Shown here: positions 1 through 8,842 of the stretch, piece after piece
Position numbering within the stretch: position 1 is the first letter of the stretch
Layout: each line of letters begins with the position of its first letter
Notes under the pieces: generated by a model
The model's input: the letters and a program-made list of their open reading frames with translations, nothing else
Database searches by the model: none
What the model was told of the DNA's origin: nothing
Made by a program: the position numbers and the translations under genes
Assembly (NCBI GenBank): GCA_041912595.1
Contig: JAYRMR010000001.1
Span: forward strand, 267,503 to 331,502
Direction: 5' to 3'
Source: Roseateles_B sp041912595
GTDB taxonomy: Bacteria; Pseudomonadota; Gammaproteobacteria; Burkholderiales; Burkholderiaceae_C
Length of the DNA: 64,000 nucleotides

Positions 1-439
1 CATGGAGGGCATGAGCGGCTTCGACGTCGCCGCCTACCTGCGCGAGGCCCTGCAGACCCCCTTCATGTTCCTCTCGGCCTTCACCGACGAGCAGACCGTG
101 GCCAAGGTCAAGGAGCTGGGCGCGGTGGCCTATCTGGTCAAGCCCCTGGACATCCACCAGATCGTGCCGGCCGTGGAAGCGGCCGTCGCGAACCTTCGCG
201 CCCGCGGAGGCCGCCCCGCCGAGGCGCCCGTGCGCAGCGCGGCCGGCGACGAAGTGCTGGCGCAGACGGTGCCCATGGCCGTCGGCGTGCTGATGCACCG
301 CTATTCGCTCTCGCGCCAGGACGCCTTCGCGCGCCTGCGCCGCATGGCGGAACTGGAGGGCCGGTCCTGGCCCGAGCAGGCCGCCCGGGTGCTCGAGGCG
401 GTGGAGCTGCTGGCCCTGCCCGCTACCGACCAGGCCTGA
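1..439 (+). CDS. ANTAR-domain response regulator (5' truncated)
   Basis: The reading frame is open from the window edge, so the true start and the phosphoacceptor half of the receiver domain lie upstream. What remains is the C-terminal half of a CheY-like receiver, including the TDEQTVAKVKELGAVAYLVK stretch with the conserved lysine. After a Gly/Pro/Ala linker comes a C-terminal ANTAR module of about 50 residues (AVGVLMHRYSLSRQDAFARL). ANTAR proteins of the AmiR/NasT type bind nascent RNA hairpins and prevent transcription termination when phosphorylated. Targets cannot be named from here. The gene converges on a sensor kinase at 482-1834, which could be its partner, although facing genes are not an operon. 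The family call is firm and the RNA target unknown. Confidence 0.85.
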   Translation, partial: MEGMSGFDVAAYLREALQTPFMFLSAFTDEQTVAKVKELGAVAYLVKPLDIHQIVPAVEAAVANLRARGGRPAEAPVRSAAGDEVLAQTVPMAVGVLMHRYSLSRQDAFARLRRMAELEGRSWPEQAARVLEAVELLALPATDQA

Positions 440-481
440 TCGAACCGGCGCCTCGCGCCGAGGGGGCGCTCAGCCGTGCGC

Positions 482-1834
482 TCAGCCCGGCAGCGTGAAG
501 AAGAAGCGCGCGCCCTGCCCCACGGCCGCCTCGGCCCAGATGTCGCCGCCATGGCGCTGGACGATGCGCCGCACCGAGGCCAGCCCCACGCCCGTGCCGG
601 CGAAATCGCTGGCGCTGTGCAGGCGCTGGAAGGCCGCGAAGAGGCGGTCGGCAAAGCGCATGTCGAAGCCCGCGCCGTCGTCGCCCACCACGAAGACACG
701 CCCTCGCGGCCCGTCCTCGCACTGGAAGCTGATGTGGGCGAGCTCGCACTTGCTGCTGTACTTCCAGGCATTGCCCAGCAGGTTCTCCAGGACCACGCGC
801 AGCAGCGTCGGGTCCCCGTTGGCCACCATGCCGGGCTGGATGTGCACCGCCACCTGCCGCTCGGGCGCCTCGCGGCGGAGCTCATCCAGCACGAGGCCGG
901 CCAGCAGGCTCAGGTCCACCGGGCGGCACTCCAGGGCCTGCACCGAGAGGCGGCTGAGGGCCAGCAGCGCGTCGATCATCTGGTTCATGCGCTGTGCGGC
1001 GCCGGAGATGCGGTCGAGGTGGTCGTTGCCGACGCGGTCGAGCAGGCGGCCGTAGTCCTCGCGCAGGATGCGGGCGAAGCCATCGACCACGCGCAGCGGC
1101 GCGCGCAGGTCATGGGAGACGGTGTAGGCGAAGGCGGCCTGCTCGGCGCGCAGGGCATCATCGCCGGGCGGTGAGCTCGTGGAGATCGATGGGCTGACGG
1201 GAGCCTCTGCCGTCGCGGCGGCCATGAAGCGCGCGCTGCCCTGGAAGCCGCAGAAGCGCCCGCTCCCGTCCAGCAGCGGCACCGCCTGCAGACACCACTC
1301 GCCCGCGGGGGCCTTGGCGCCGGTGGCGCTGCCGTCCAGACGAAGTTGAAGCAGCGGGCGCTGCGCCTCCAGGCAGCCCTGGAGCTGCAGCGCGGAGGCG
1401 TCCGCGAGCTGCAGGCGTTCGGCCAGCGACTGCGTCGCCGCCTGGCCCACCCAGCTCGAGCCAGGCTGGCCCCACGGCGCCTGCCAGCGCACCAGGTGAT
1501 GCTGGGCATCGGTCTGCCATTGCCAGTCGGACTGCACCTGCGCCTGCACATGCAGTTGCTGGCGCAGCTCCCGCAGCGACTCGCCCAGCTGCTGGCGCGT
1601 CAGGCGGACGCCCAGATGCCAGCCCAGCGCGAGGGCCACGCACAGCAGCAGCATGGCCAGCACCGCCAGCAGCACGCCAGGCAAGGTGCCCTGCGGCGCC
1701 AGCGCGTCCAGCAGCCACAGGCCGCCGGCCAGGAGGGCCGCGCCGACCGCCATCAGCGCCAGGGCGGCGCCGCCCCACCGGGGTCGGCGCCGACCGCGCT
1801 GGGGGACTTGGCTGAGGCTGCTCATGCAACTCAT
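482..1834 (-). CDS. Membrane sensor histidine kinase (HisKA/HATPase)
   Basis: The protein has 450 residues from the ATG at 1834, which has a GAGG about 10 nt upstream. An earlier in-frame start lacks support and would add an Arg-rich tail. Two hydrophobic segments lie near the N-terminus (about residues 20-75). A PAS-like stretch follows, then HisKA with phosphoacceptor His241 in VSHDLRAPLRVVDGFARI, and a HATPase domain with the N box NLLGNAWKYS and glycine boxes GDDGAGFD and GTGVGLASVRRI. The kinase core resembles phytochrome-like and bacteriophytochrome-associated kinases. It converges with the ANTAR regulator and diverges from the hybrid kinase operon at 2095. The signal sensed is unknown. 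Confidence 0.85.
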   Translation of the reverse strand: MSCMSSLSQVPQRGRRRPRWGGAALALMAVGAALLAGGLWLLDALAPQGTLPGVLLAVLAMLLLCVALALGWHLGVRLTRQQLGESLRELRQQLHVQAQVQSDWQWQTDAQHHLVRWQAPWGQPGSSWVGQAATQSLAERLQLADASALQLQGCLEAQRPLLQLRLDGSATGAKAPAGEWCLQAVPLLDGSGRFCGFQGSARFMAAATAEAPVSPSISTSSPPGDDALRAEQAAFAYTVSHDLRAPLRVVDGFARILREDYGRLLDRVGNDHLDRISGAAQRMNQMIDALLALSRLSVQALECRPVDLSLLAGLVLDELRREAPERQVAVHIQPGMVANGDPTLLRVVLENLLGNAWKYSSKCELAHISFQCEDGPRGRVFVVGDDGAGFDMRFADRLFAAFQRLHSASDFAGTGVGLASVRRIVQRHGGDIWAEAAVGQGARFFFTLPG

Positions 1835-2094
1835 TGTAAAGACGCCTCTACCCAGTTCGTCGGCGTTTCGCCGAGAATGCGGCGCAGAGGGTTCCGGGCC
1901 CGCCCGCCGGGTGGCGCCGACCGCAAAGAGAGATCCATGCAGGAACGACACTGCCCGCGCACGCCAGCGCCAGCCGCCCCCCACCACGACGCCTTGCGCC
2001 TCCGCTCGCTGCCCGGGGCACGCCCCGAGGGGTCAGGTCTTGACTCCGCCCTCCTGCGGCAGCCCCGCCCGGCCCCTCGCCCGGCCCGCCGCGC

Positions 2095-4578
2095 ATGACG
2101 CCGGACGCCTCGCTCACCGGCGACGCCGCTCGCCAGCTGCTGCAGTCGCTGAACACGGGCGATGCCCTGGCGCTGGTGGACCTGCTGCCGATGGGCGTGC
2201 TGCTGATGGACAGCCAGGATGGCAGCGTCCTGCACCTGAACCGCGAGGCCGAGCGTCTGCTGTCCGTGCGCGGCCCCGCGCTGGTCGGCCAGGTGCTGGG
2301 ATCGGGCGTGGATCCGGCCCTGGCCGAGCTGTGCACGCCCGCGCGCTGGCAGGCCCTGCGCGAGGGCCGGCGGGGCGCCCGCGAGGACCTGCGCGTGCAG
2401 ACGCCCTTCGGCCCGCGCTGGCTGCAGGTGCAGCGCCTGCTGATGCCGCTGGCCGGCCAGCGCCGCACGCTGGCCCTGCTGGTGCTGCAGGACGCCAACG
2501 CCCGGCGGCAGCTCGAGCGCGCGCTGCAGGAAAGCGACACCCGTTTCCGCGAGGTCACCGACGCCGTCAGCGAATGCCTCTTCGTCACGAATGCGGAATG
2601 GGACCGCCTGCACTTCAGCTCCCCGCTGCTGCTGGACACGCTGGGCCTGAGCCCCATGGACCTGCGGCTAGGGCCCCGGGTGTTCGAGGACCGCATCCAC
2701 CCCGACGACCGCGCGCTCTACCAGCGCCGTCTGCTGGCCCAGGCGGCCGGCGAGCCCACCGACATGGTCCTGCGCGTGCAGCACCCCGGCCGCGGCGTGC
2801 GCTGGGTCCGCCTGCGCACGCGCCTGCAGGCCCATGCGGGCGGCGCGCCGCTGGTCTACGGCATCTTGGCGGACGTCACCGAGGAGCAGCAGCGCCACCG
2901 CGAACTGCAGGCCGCGCGCGACAAGGCGGAGTCCGCCAGCCAGGCCAAGAGCCTGCTGATGGCCAACATGAGCCACGAGTTCCGCACGCCCATGAATGGC
3001 ATCCTCGGAATGACGCAGCTGCTGCTCAACACGCCCCTGGACGAGCGCCAGCAGCACTACGCCCGCCAGGTCCAGGCCAGCGGCGAGGACCTCCAGCACC
3101 TGCTGGACGACATGCTCGACCTGGCCCACCTGGACGGCGAGGCCGCCGAGCAGCGCAGCGGCGAATGCCCGCTGCGGCCGCTGCTGGAGACCCTGGCGGC
3201 GCAGTACCGCCCACAGGCCGAATCCCGCGGACTGCGCCTGAACCTGGCGCTGGCCGATGGGCTGCCGGAGGCCTTGCCCGTGGCGGCGGGGGCGCTGCGC
3301 CGGCTGCTGGGCAAGCTGCTGGACAACGCCCTGAAGTTCACCGAGCACGGCGAGATCGGCCTGGCGGCCCGGGCACAGCCCTTCCCCGACGGGCGGCCCG
3401 GCGTGCTGCTGAAGGTCCAGGACACCGGCATCGGCGTCCCGGCCGGCCAGCTCCAGCACCTCTTCAAGCCCTTCACCCAGGGCAACGACAGCCTCGCCCG
3501 CCGCCATGGGGGCGCCGGCCTGGGCCTGGCAGTGGCCCAGCAGCTGGCCCAGCAGATGGGCGCCGTGCTGGACGCCCGCGCCCGCCCGGACGGCGGCAGC
3601 GTCTTCAGCCTGCATCTGCCGCTGCCGGACGCGAACGCCCCGGACGACCTTCCCCAGGCGATGGGGGCCGGCGCTCCCCGGCCCTGGCACGTGCTGGTCG
3701 TCGAGGACAACCCCGTCAACCAGGAGGTGATCCAGCAGATGCTTCTGCAGCTGGGCTGCCGCGTGCAGCTGTGCGATGGCGGCGAGGCCGGCCTGCAGGC
3801 CCTGGCCGAGCGCGCCTTCGACCTCGTGATGATGGACATCCACATGCCCGGCATGGACGGCATCCAGGCCCTGCAGATCTTCCGCCGGGGCGGCGAGGGC
3901 CGCTACCGCTTCGTCAACCCGTGCCATCTGCCGGTCGTGGCCGTGACGGCCAATGCGCTGTCCGGTGACCGCGGAAAGCTGCTGGCCTACGGCTTCGACG
4001 ACTACCTGCCCAAGCCCCTGCGCCACCGCGAGCTGCTGGCCGTGCTGCAGCGGCGCCTGGGCCAGCCGGCCCACCCCTCGGCCGCCGGGGCCGCGGGGTC
4101 CCCGACTGTGGTGGCATCTGCGGCATCTGCGCATTCCGCCACGTCCGCCACGCCTGCCGCCGTTTACGATGGAGCCACCATGTCATCCGCCGCAACGCCC
4201 TCCTCCCCGGACCGCAGCCCCAGCTGCCTGGACGAAGCCTCGCTGCAGCGCTTGCGCGACCTGGACCCCAGCGGTGCCAACCAGCTGCTGCCGCGGGTGA
4301 TCAACGCCTTCATCAAGTCCCTGGACAAGCTGCTGCCCGACCTCCAGCGCGCCCGGGAGGCCGGCATGGACCTGGCGGCCATCCGCCATGTGGCCCACAC
4401 GCTGAAGTCCTCCTCGGCCAGCCTGGGCGCCCTGCAGCTCTCCCGCCACTGTGCCGAGACCGAAGCCATGGCACGCAACGGCCAGACCGAAGGCTTGGAC
4501 AAGCTGATCGATGCCATGCATGATGAGGCGGGGCTGGTGCGCCAGGCCCTCGAAGCCTTGCTGACGGGCCCTCAATGA
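2095..4578 (+). CDS. Hybrid sensor histidine kinase PAS-HisKA-HATPase-REC-Hpt
   Basis: An 827-residue soluble-looking hybrid kinase with no clear transmembrane helix. In order: N-terminal PAS-like regions (about 1-280), HisKA with His294 in MSHEFRTPMNGILGM, a HATPase domain (NALKFTE, DTGIGV, GGAGLGLAV), a receiver with acceptor Asp581 in MMDIHMPGMDG, an Ala/Ser/Thr-rich linker, and a C-terminal Hpt domain with His768 in VAHTLKSSSASLGA. It can therefore run a full His-Asp-His relay within one chain. Its stop overlaps the next start (ATGA), so it is translationally coupled to a REC-GGDEF-EAL protein whose receiver is the obvious phosphate recipient. The ATG at 2095 was taken because it opens the frame just before recognisable sequence; the ribosome site is weak. 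Confidence 0.9.
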   Translation: MTPDASLTGDAARQLLQSLNTGDALALVDLLPMGVLLMDSQDGSVLHLNREAERLLSVRGPALVGQVLGSGVDPALAELCTPARWQALREGRRGAREDLRVQTPFGPRWLQVQRLLMPLAGQRRTLALLVLQDANARRQLERALQESDTRFREVTDAVSECLFVTNAEWDRLHFSSPLLLDTLGLSPMDLRLGPRVFEDRIHPDDRALYQRRLLAQAAGEPTDMVLRVQHPGRGVRWVRLRTRLQAHAGGAPLVYGILADVTEEQQRHRELQAARDKAESASQAKSLLMANMSHEFRTPMNGILGMTQLLLNTPLDERQQHYARQVQASGEDLQHLLDDMLDLAHLDGEAAEQRSGECPLRPLLETLAAQYRPQAESRGLRLNLALADGLPEALPVAAGALRRLLGKLLDNALKFTEHGEIGLAARAQPFPDGRPGVLLKVQDTGIGVPAGQLQHLFKPFTQGNDSLARRHGGAGLGLAVAQQLAQQMGAVLDARARPDGGSVFSLHLPLPDANAPDDLPQAMGAGAPRPWHVLVVEDNPVNQEVIQQMLLQLGCRVQLCDGGEAGLQALAERAFDLVMMDIHMPGMDGIQALQIFRRGGEGRYRFVNPCHLPVVAVTANALSGDRGKLLAYGFDDYLPKPLRHRELLAVLQRRLGQPAHPSAAGAAGSPTVVASAASAHSATSATPAAVYDGATMSSAATPSSPDRSPSCLDEASLQRLRDLDPSGANQLLPRVINAFIKSLDKLLPDLQRAREAGMDLAAIRHVAHTLKSSSASLGALQLSRHCAETEAMARNGQTEGLDKLIDAMHDEAGLVRQALEALLTGPQ

Positions 4579-6824
4579 ACTCTGCCAACCCGACCGTGGA
4601 CCAGGACCTGCCCGAGCAGCCGCGCGTGCTGCTCGTCGACGACGACGAAGTCAATCTGCTGCTGACCGCCATCGCGCTGCGCGAGCGCGGGTTCGACATC
4701 ACCGAGGCCAGCAGCGGCGAGGAAGCCCTGCGCACGGTGGGCAGCTGGACGCCCGACATCATCGTGCTGGACGCCATGATGCCGGAGCTGGACGGCTTCG
4801 AGACCTGCAGCCGCCTGCGCGAGACCCCCGGCTTCGAGTCCACCCCGGTGCTGATGCTCACCGGCCTCGACGACGAGGCCTCCATCAACCGCGCCTACCA
4901 GGTCGGCGCCACCGACTTCTTCGTCAAGTCCACCCAATGGAGCCTGCTGGCCGGCCGGCTGCGCTACCTGCTGCGCAGCTCCCGCACCCGCATCGAGCTC
5001 GAGCGCAGCAAGGCCCGCCTGGCGCGCGCCCAGGACCTGGCCCGCATGGGCAGCTTCGAATGGCACCGCGGCGCGGGCGGCTTCGTGCTGGCCACCGAGG
5101 CGCTGCGGGTGTTCGGTTTCGGGCCGAACGAGCCGCTGGACTTCATCGGCGTGATGCGCATGGTGCCGCGCGAGGACCGCCAGCTCTTCCTGCGCCTGCT
5201 GCGCGAGGTGATGGTCCACAACTCGGTGCTCGTGACCGACGTCCCCGTGACCCTGCTCGACGGCCGCCAGCGCGTGCTGCACATCGAGGCCGAGCCCGAG
5301 TTCAACGAGCACGGCAACGCCAGCGGCTACACGGGCGTCATCCAGGACGTCACCGACCGCCGCCTGGCCGAGGACAAGATCCGCCAGCTCGCCAATTTCG
5401 ACGCCCTCACCGGCCTGCCCAACCGCCGCCAGCTCATCTGGCGGGCCGAGCGCGCCATCGAGGCGGCCCGGCGCAGCGGCCATGAGGTCGGCCTGCTGCT
5501 GATCGACCTCGACCGCTTCAAGGTCATCAACGACACCCTCGGCCACGCCGCGGGCGACGAGCTGCTGATGGAGGTCGGCCGCCGCCTGCGTGCCTGCGTG
5601 CGCCACTCCGACCAGGTCATGGAAGGCCTGCTGGAATCCGTGGGCGGGCGTTCGCACCGCACGCTGGAGGCCGTGGGCCGGCTGGGTGGCGACGAGTTCG
5701 TGGCCCTGCTGCCCGAGGTGGCCGACGAGCGCGACGCCGAGCGCGTGGCCCAGCGCGTGCTGGAGGCCCTGCGCGAGCCCATCTTCATCGCGGGGCAGGA
5801 GTGCTTCGTCACGGCCAGCGTGGGCATCGCCATCTACCCGCGGGACGGCACCACCACGGCGGACCTGCTGCGCAATTCCGACGTCGCCATGTACGCCGTG
5901 AAGAGCCAGGGGCGCAACGCCTCGGCGCTCTACACCCCGCAGCTCGCCGGCCGGGGCCGCGAGAAGCTGGAGCTCGAGTCCGCCCTGCACAAGGCCATCG
6001 AGCGCAACGAGATCGTGCTGCACTACCAGCCCAAGATCGACGTCCGCGCCGCCCGCATGGTCGGGGCCGAGGCCCTGATGCGCTGGCAGCGCGGCGACAA
6101 GCTCGTGCCGCCCGGCGACTTCATCCCGCTCGCGGAAGAGACCGGCCTGATCGTGCCGCTGTCCGAGTGGGCGCTGCGCGAGGCCGCTCGCCAGGCCAAG
6201 GTGTGGCAGCTGAACTTCGGCTTCTCCGACGCCATCGCCGTCAACCTGCCCAACCGCCTGTTCGAGCGCTCGGACCTGGTCGAGCACATCCACCAGTGCG
6301 TCAGCGCCTATGGCGTGCCGCATCGCGCCATCCAGCTGGAAATCACCGAGACGGGCCTGATGAAGGACCTGCAGAACGTGATCCCGGCCCTGCACCGCTT
6401 GAACGAGGTCGGTGTCGAGATTTCCATCGACGACTTCGGCACCGGCTATTCCTCGCTTGCCTACCTGACCACCCTGCCCATCTCCGAGGTCAAGATCGAC
6501 CGCAGCTTCGTGCGGGACCTCGGCATCACGCCGCAGAGCTCGGCGGTCGTCACCGCCATCATCGCCCTGGCGCGTTCGCTGGGCCTGCGGGTGATCGCCG
6601 AGGGCGTGGAGACGCTCCGCCAGATGGAGGTCCTGCACCGCCTGGGCTGCAGCGTGATGCAGGGCTTCCTCTTCAGCCGCCCGCTGGCCGCGGACGATCT
6701 CGAACGCTGGCTGGCGCAGACGGTGCTGCCGCGCAAGGCGCCCTGGATCGTGCAGGCCAACGGGCTCGAAGGCGACACCGCCGCGGGCCGCGCTCTCAGC
6801 AGCCCGACCGGCGGCCTCCGCTGA
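4575..6824 (+). CDS. Response regulator with PAS, GGDEF and EAL domains
   Basis: A 749-residue protein that probably makes or degrades cyclic di-GMP under phosphorelay control. The N-terminal receiver carries acidic VDDDE and Asp66 in VLDAMMPELDG. A PAS domain (about 150-265) follows, then GGDEF with an intact GGDEF at residues 371-375 and EAL with an intact EAL at 499-501 plus IDDFGTGYSSL. About twenty extra residues (MEGLLESVGGRSHRTLE) precede the GGDEF loop, and the usual RxxD product-inhibition site reads RTLE, so feedback control may be altered. The start overlaps the upstream hybrid kinase stop, and the next gene is another diguanylate cyclase 15 nt downstream. Net activity (synthesis or hydrolysis) cannot be told from sequence. 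Confidence 0.92.
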   Translation: MNSANPTVDQDLPEQPRVLLVDDDEVNLLLTAIALRERGFDITEASSGEEALRTVGSWTPDIIVLDAMMPELDGFETCSRLRETPGFESTPVLMLTGLDDEASINRAYQVGATDFFVKSTQWSLLAGRLRYLLRSSRTRIELERSKARLARAQDLARMGSFEWHRGAGGFVLATEALRVFGFGPNEPLDFIGVMRMVPREDRQLFLRLLREVMVHNSVLVTDVPVTLLDGRQRVLHIEAEPEFNEHGNASGYTGVIQDVTDRRLAEDKIRQLANFDALTGLPNRRQLIWRAERAIEAARRSGHEVGLLLIDLDRFKVINDTLGHAAGDELLMEVGRRLRACVRHSDQVMEGLLESVGGRSHRTLEAVGRLGGDEFVALLPEVADERDAERVAQRVLEALREPIFIAGQECFVTASVGIAIYPRDGTTTADLLRNSDVAMYAVKSQGRNASALYTPQLAGRGREKLELESALHKAIERNEIVLHYQPKIDVRAARMVGAEALMRWQRGDKLVPPGDFIPLAEETGLIVPLSEWALREAARQAKVWQLNFGFSDAIAVNLPNRLFERSDLVEHIHQCVSAYGVPHRAIQLEITETGLMKDLQNVIPALHRLNEVGVEISIDDFGTGYSSLAYLTTLPISEVKIDRSFVRDLGITPQSSAVVTAIIALARSLGLRVIAEGVETLRQMEVLHRLGCSVMQGFLFSRPLAADDLERWLAQTVLPRKAPWIVQANGLEGDTAAGRALSSPTGGLR

Positions 6825-6839
6825 GTCATCTGGAACACC

Positions 6840-8720
6840 ATGGACGACCGTTCGCCCGCCTCCCCCGCCCCCGCCTCGCCACGGCCCGCGCCCGGTGCGC
6901 AGCCCCCGGCCACGATCGCCAAGGCCGCCCTGCGTCGCCTCGCGATGGCCAAGCTGGAGCCCACGCCCGAGAACTATGCGCGGGCCTATCTGGTCGAGTC
7001 CGGCGGCACGGAGCCCGCCGCCACCCCGGCAACCGGTGCGCCCGGCTCCGCGCCCGACGCCCTGCCGGATCGCGCCCAGCCCGTGCTGCAGCGCCTGCTG
7101 AGCCTCGGTCTGCCCGAGTTGCAGGCCCGCCAGGACGTCATGGGCATGCTGCGGGAGTCCCGCTGGGATGAGGCCCAGCGCGTGCTGGAACGTTTCCAGC
7201 AGAGCGCCGGGCCGGCCGTGCTGGCCGACGGCATGGCCAGCGTCACCGAGCGCCTGGTGCGCGGTCTCGAACGGGGCGGCCGGCAATGGACGCTGGCCCG
7301 CAAGAAGGACGGCCTGCAGCGCGTGCTGGAGTCGAGCCGCACGGATCCGCACCGCCTGCTCAACCGCCTGCGTCAGCTGCTGTCCAGCTGGGATGCCGAC
7401 CCGAGCGATGTCGGCGTGGACGTCCAGGAAGCCAGCACCGAGGAACCGGGCGGCACGCCCAGCCAGTTCTTCAACGAGGAAGAGCTGCAGCTCGACACCT
7501 CGGCCCTCGATCGCGAAGCCGGCCCGCAGGCCTGGCCGCTCGTGGGCGACAGCCTGCACGAGACCGTCCAGCACGCCCTGCTGGCCTCCGACGAGCGCGC
7601 CGAGTCCCTCAAGCAGGAGATCGAGACCGCGCTGGCCAGCCTGCGCGAGCAGGGCGCCACGCCTCAGCGCGCCGAGGCGATGGAGGCGCTGTGCGTGCGG
7701 GCCCGCCGCATGCTGGATCACCGACATCACCTCTTCGGGCAGATGGGCGAGCTGTGCCGTGCGCTGAGCGCGAGCCTGGTCGAGCTGGCCGAGGACGATT
7801 CCTGGGCCCGGGGCCAGTGCGAGCTGATGACGCAGGCGCTGGACACCGGCCTGAGCTCCCGCGGCGTGCGCATGGTCAGCGAGATGCTCGACGGCACGCG
7901 CGAGCGGCAGAAGAGCCTGCAGGCCGAGCGGGCGCGGGCGCGCGACTCCCTCAAGCTGCTGATCCATCGCATGCTCGAGGAGCTGGGCGAGCTGGGCCAG
8001 CACACCGACCGTTTCCAGAGCAATGTGACGCGCTACGCCGACGTCATCGAGAAGGCCGACACGCTGGAGAGCCTGGCCGGCGTGGTGCGGGAGATGGTCG
8101 AGGAGAGCCGCACCGTGCAGGGCCTGGTGCACAGCACGCAGCAGCGGCTGAGCACGGAGCACGAGCGCGCCTCGGAGCTGTCCCGTCGCGTCGACGAGCT
8201 GGAGGGCGAGCTGCGCCGCCTCTCGAGCGAGGTGCAGACCGACCAGCTCACCAAGATCGCCAACCGGCGCGGCCTCGAGGCGGCCTTCAACACCGAGCAG
8301 GCCAAGCTCGAGCGCGAGGGCACGGTGCTGGCGCTGGCCCTGCTCGACGTCGACAACTTCAAGAAGCTGAACGACACCCTGGGCCATGCGGCCGGCGACG
8401 AGGCGCTGAAGTCCCTCGCGGCGCGCGTGACGCAGATGCTCCGCCCCGGCGATCTCGTGGCGCGCTACGGCGGCGAGGAGTTCGTGCTGATGCTGCCCCG
8501 CACGCCGCTCGACGAAGCCCAGCAAGTGCTGACGCGGCTGCAGCGCTCGCTGTCCGCCGCGCTGTTCATGCACGAGGGCAAGGACGTCTTCGTGACCTTC
8601 TCGGCCGGCATCACGATCTACCGCGCCGGCGAGACGCTGGAGGTCGCGCTGGACCGCGCGGACGAAGGCCTCTACGAAGCCAAGCGCACGGGGAAGAACC
8701 GCGCCTGCATCGTGGAGTGA
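6840..8720 (+). CDS. Diguanylate cyclase (GGDEF) with long helical N-terminal region
   Basis: A 626-residue protein with a C-terminal GGDEF domain. The catalytic loop reads GGEEF at residues 544-548, which is the accepted active variant, and an RPGD inhibitory site sits five residues before it. The first 450 residues are helical, charged and have no membrane segment. They include a Pro/Ala-rich start (PASPAPASPRPAPG), a KPTPENYARAY-like motif (KLEPTPENYARAY) and a coiled-coil-like stretch just before GGDEF. This layout matches cytoplasmic cyclases common in betaproteobacteria. It lies 15 nt after the GGDEF-EAL gene and closes the operon that begins at 2095. It should convert two GTP to cyclic di-GMP; the input is unknown. 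Confidence 0.9.
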   Translation: MDDRSPASPAPASPRPAPGAQPPATIAKAALRRLAMAKLEPTPENYARAYLVESGGTEPAATPATGAPGSAPDALPDRAQPVLQRLLSLGLPELQARQDVMGMLRESRWDEAQRVLERFQQSAGPAVLADGMASVTERLVRGLERGGRQWTLARKKDGLQRVLESSRTDPHRLLNRLRQLLSSWDADPSDVGVDVQEASTEEPGGTPSQFFNEEELQLDTSALDREAGPQAWPLVGDSLHETVQHALLASDERAESLKQEIETALASLREQGATPQRAEAMEALCVRARRMLDHRHHLFGQMGELCRALSASLVELAEDDSWARGQCELMTQALDTGLSSRGVRMVSEMLDGTRERQKSLQAERARARDSLKLLIHRMLEELGELGQHTDRFQSNVTRYADVIEKADTLESLAGVVREMVEESRTVQGLVHSTQQRLSTEHERASELSRRVDELEGELRRLSSEVQTDQLTKIANRRGLEAAFNTEQAKLEREGTVLALALLDVDNFKKLNDTLGHAAGDEALKSLAARVTQMLRPGDLVARYGGEEFVLMLPRTPLDEAQQVLTRLQRSLSAALFMHEGKDVFVTFSAGITIYRAGETLEVALDRADEGLYEAKRTGKNRACIVE

Positions 8721-8842
8721 GGCGGGCCGGCGAATGAAGGGCCGGCACACCGCCGCCACCTCATTCGGCCACCGCCCTCAGACGATGCCGCCGCGCCATG
8801 CAGCGCCATGCCGTAGCGAGGTGGCACGGCCGCCATCGCCGC

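Noticed and set aside
4572..8759. Open frame of 1395 codons on the minus strand
   Set aside because: It is antisense to the GGDEF-EAL and diguanylate cyclase genes, has no domain pattern and an amino-acid make-up (His, Gln, Ala, Arg, Leu) typical of a GC-rich shadow frame.
8721..8842. GCCGGC repeats between the diguanylate cyclase and the cytoplasmic receptor as a terminator
   Set aside because: A stem can be drawn but there is no T-run on either strand, so termination is not supported.
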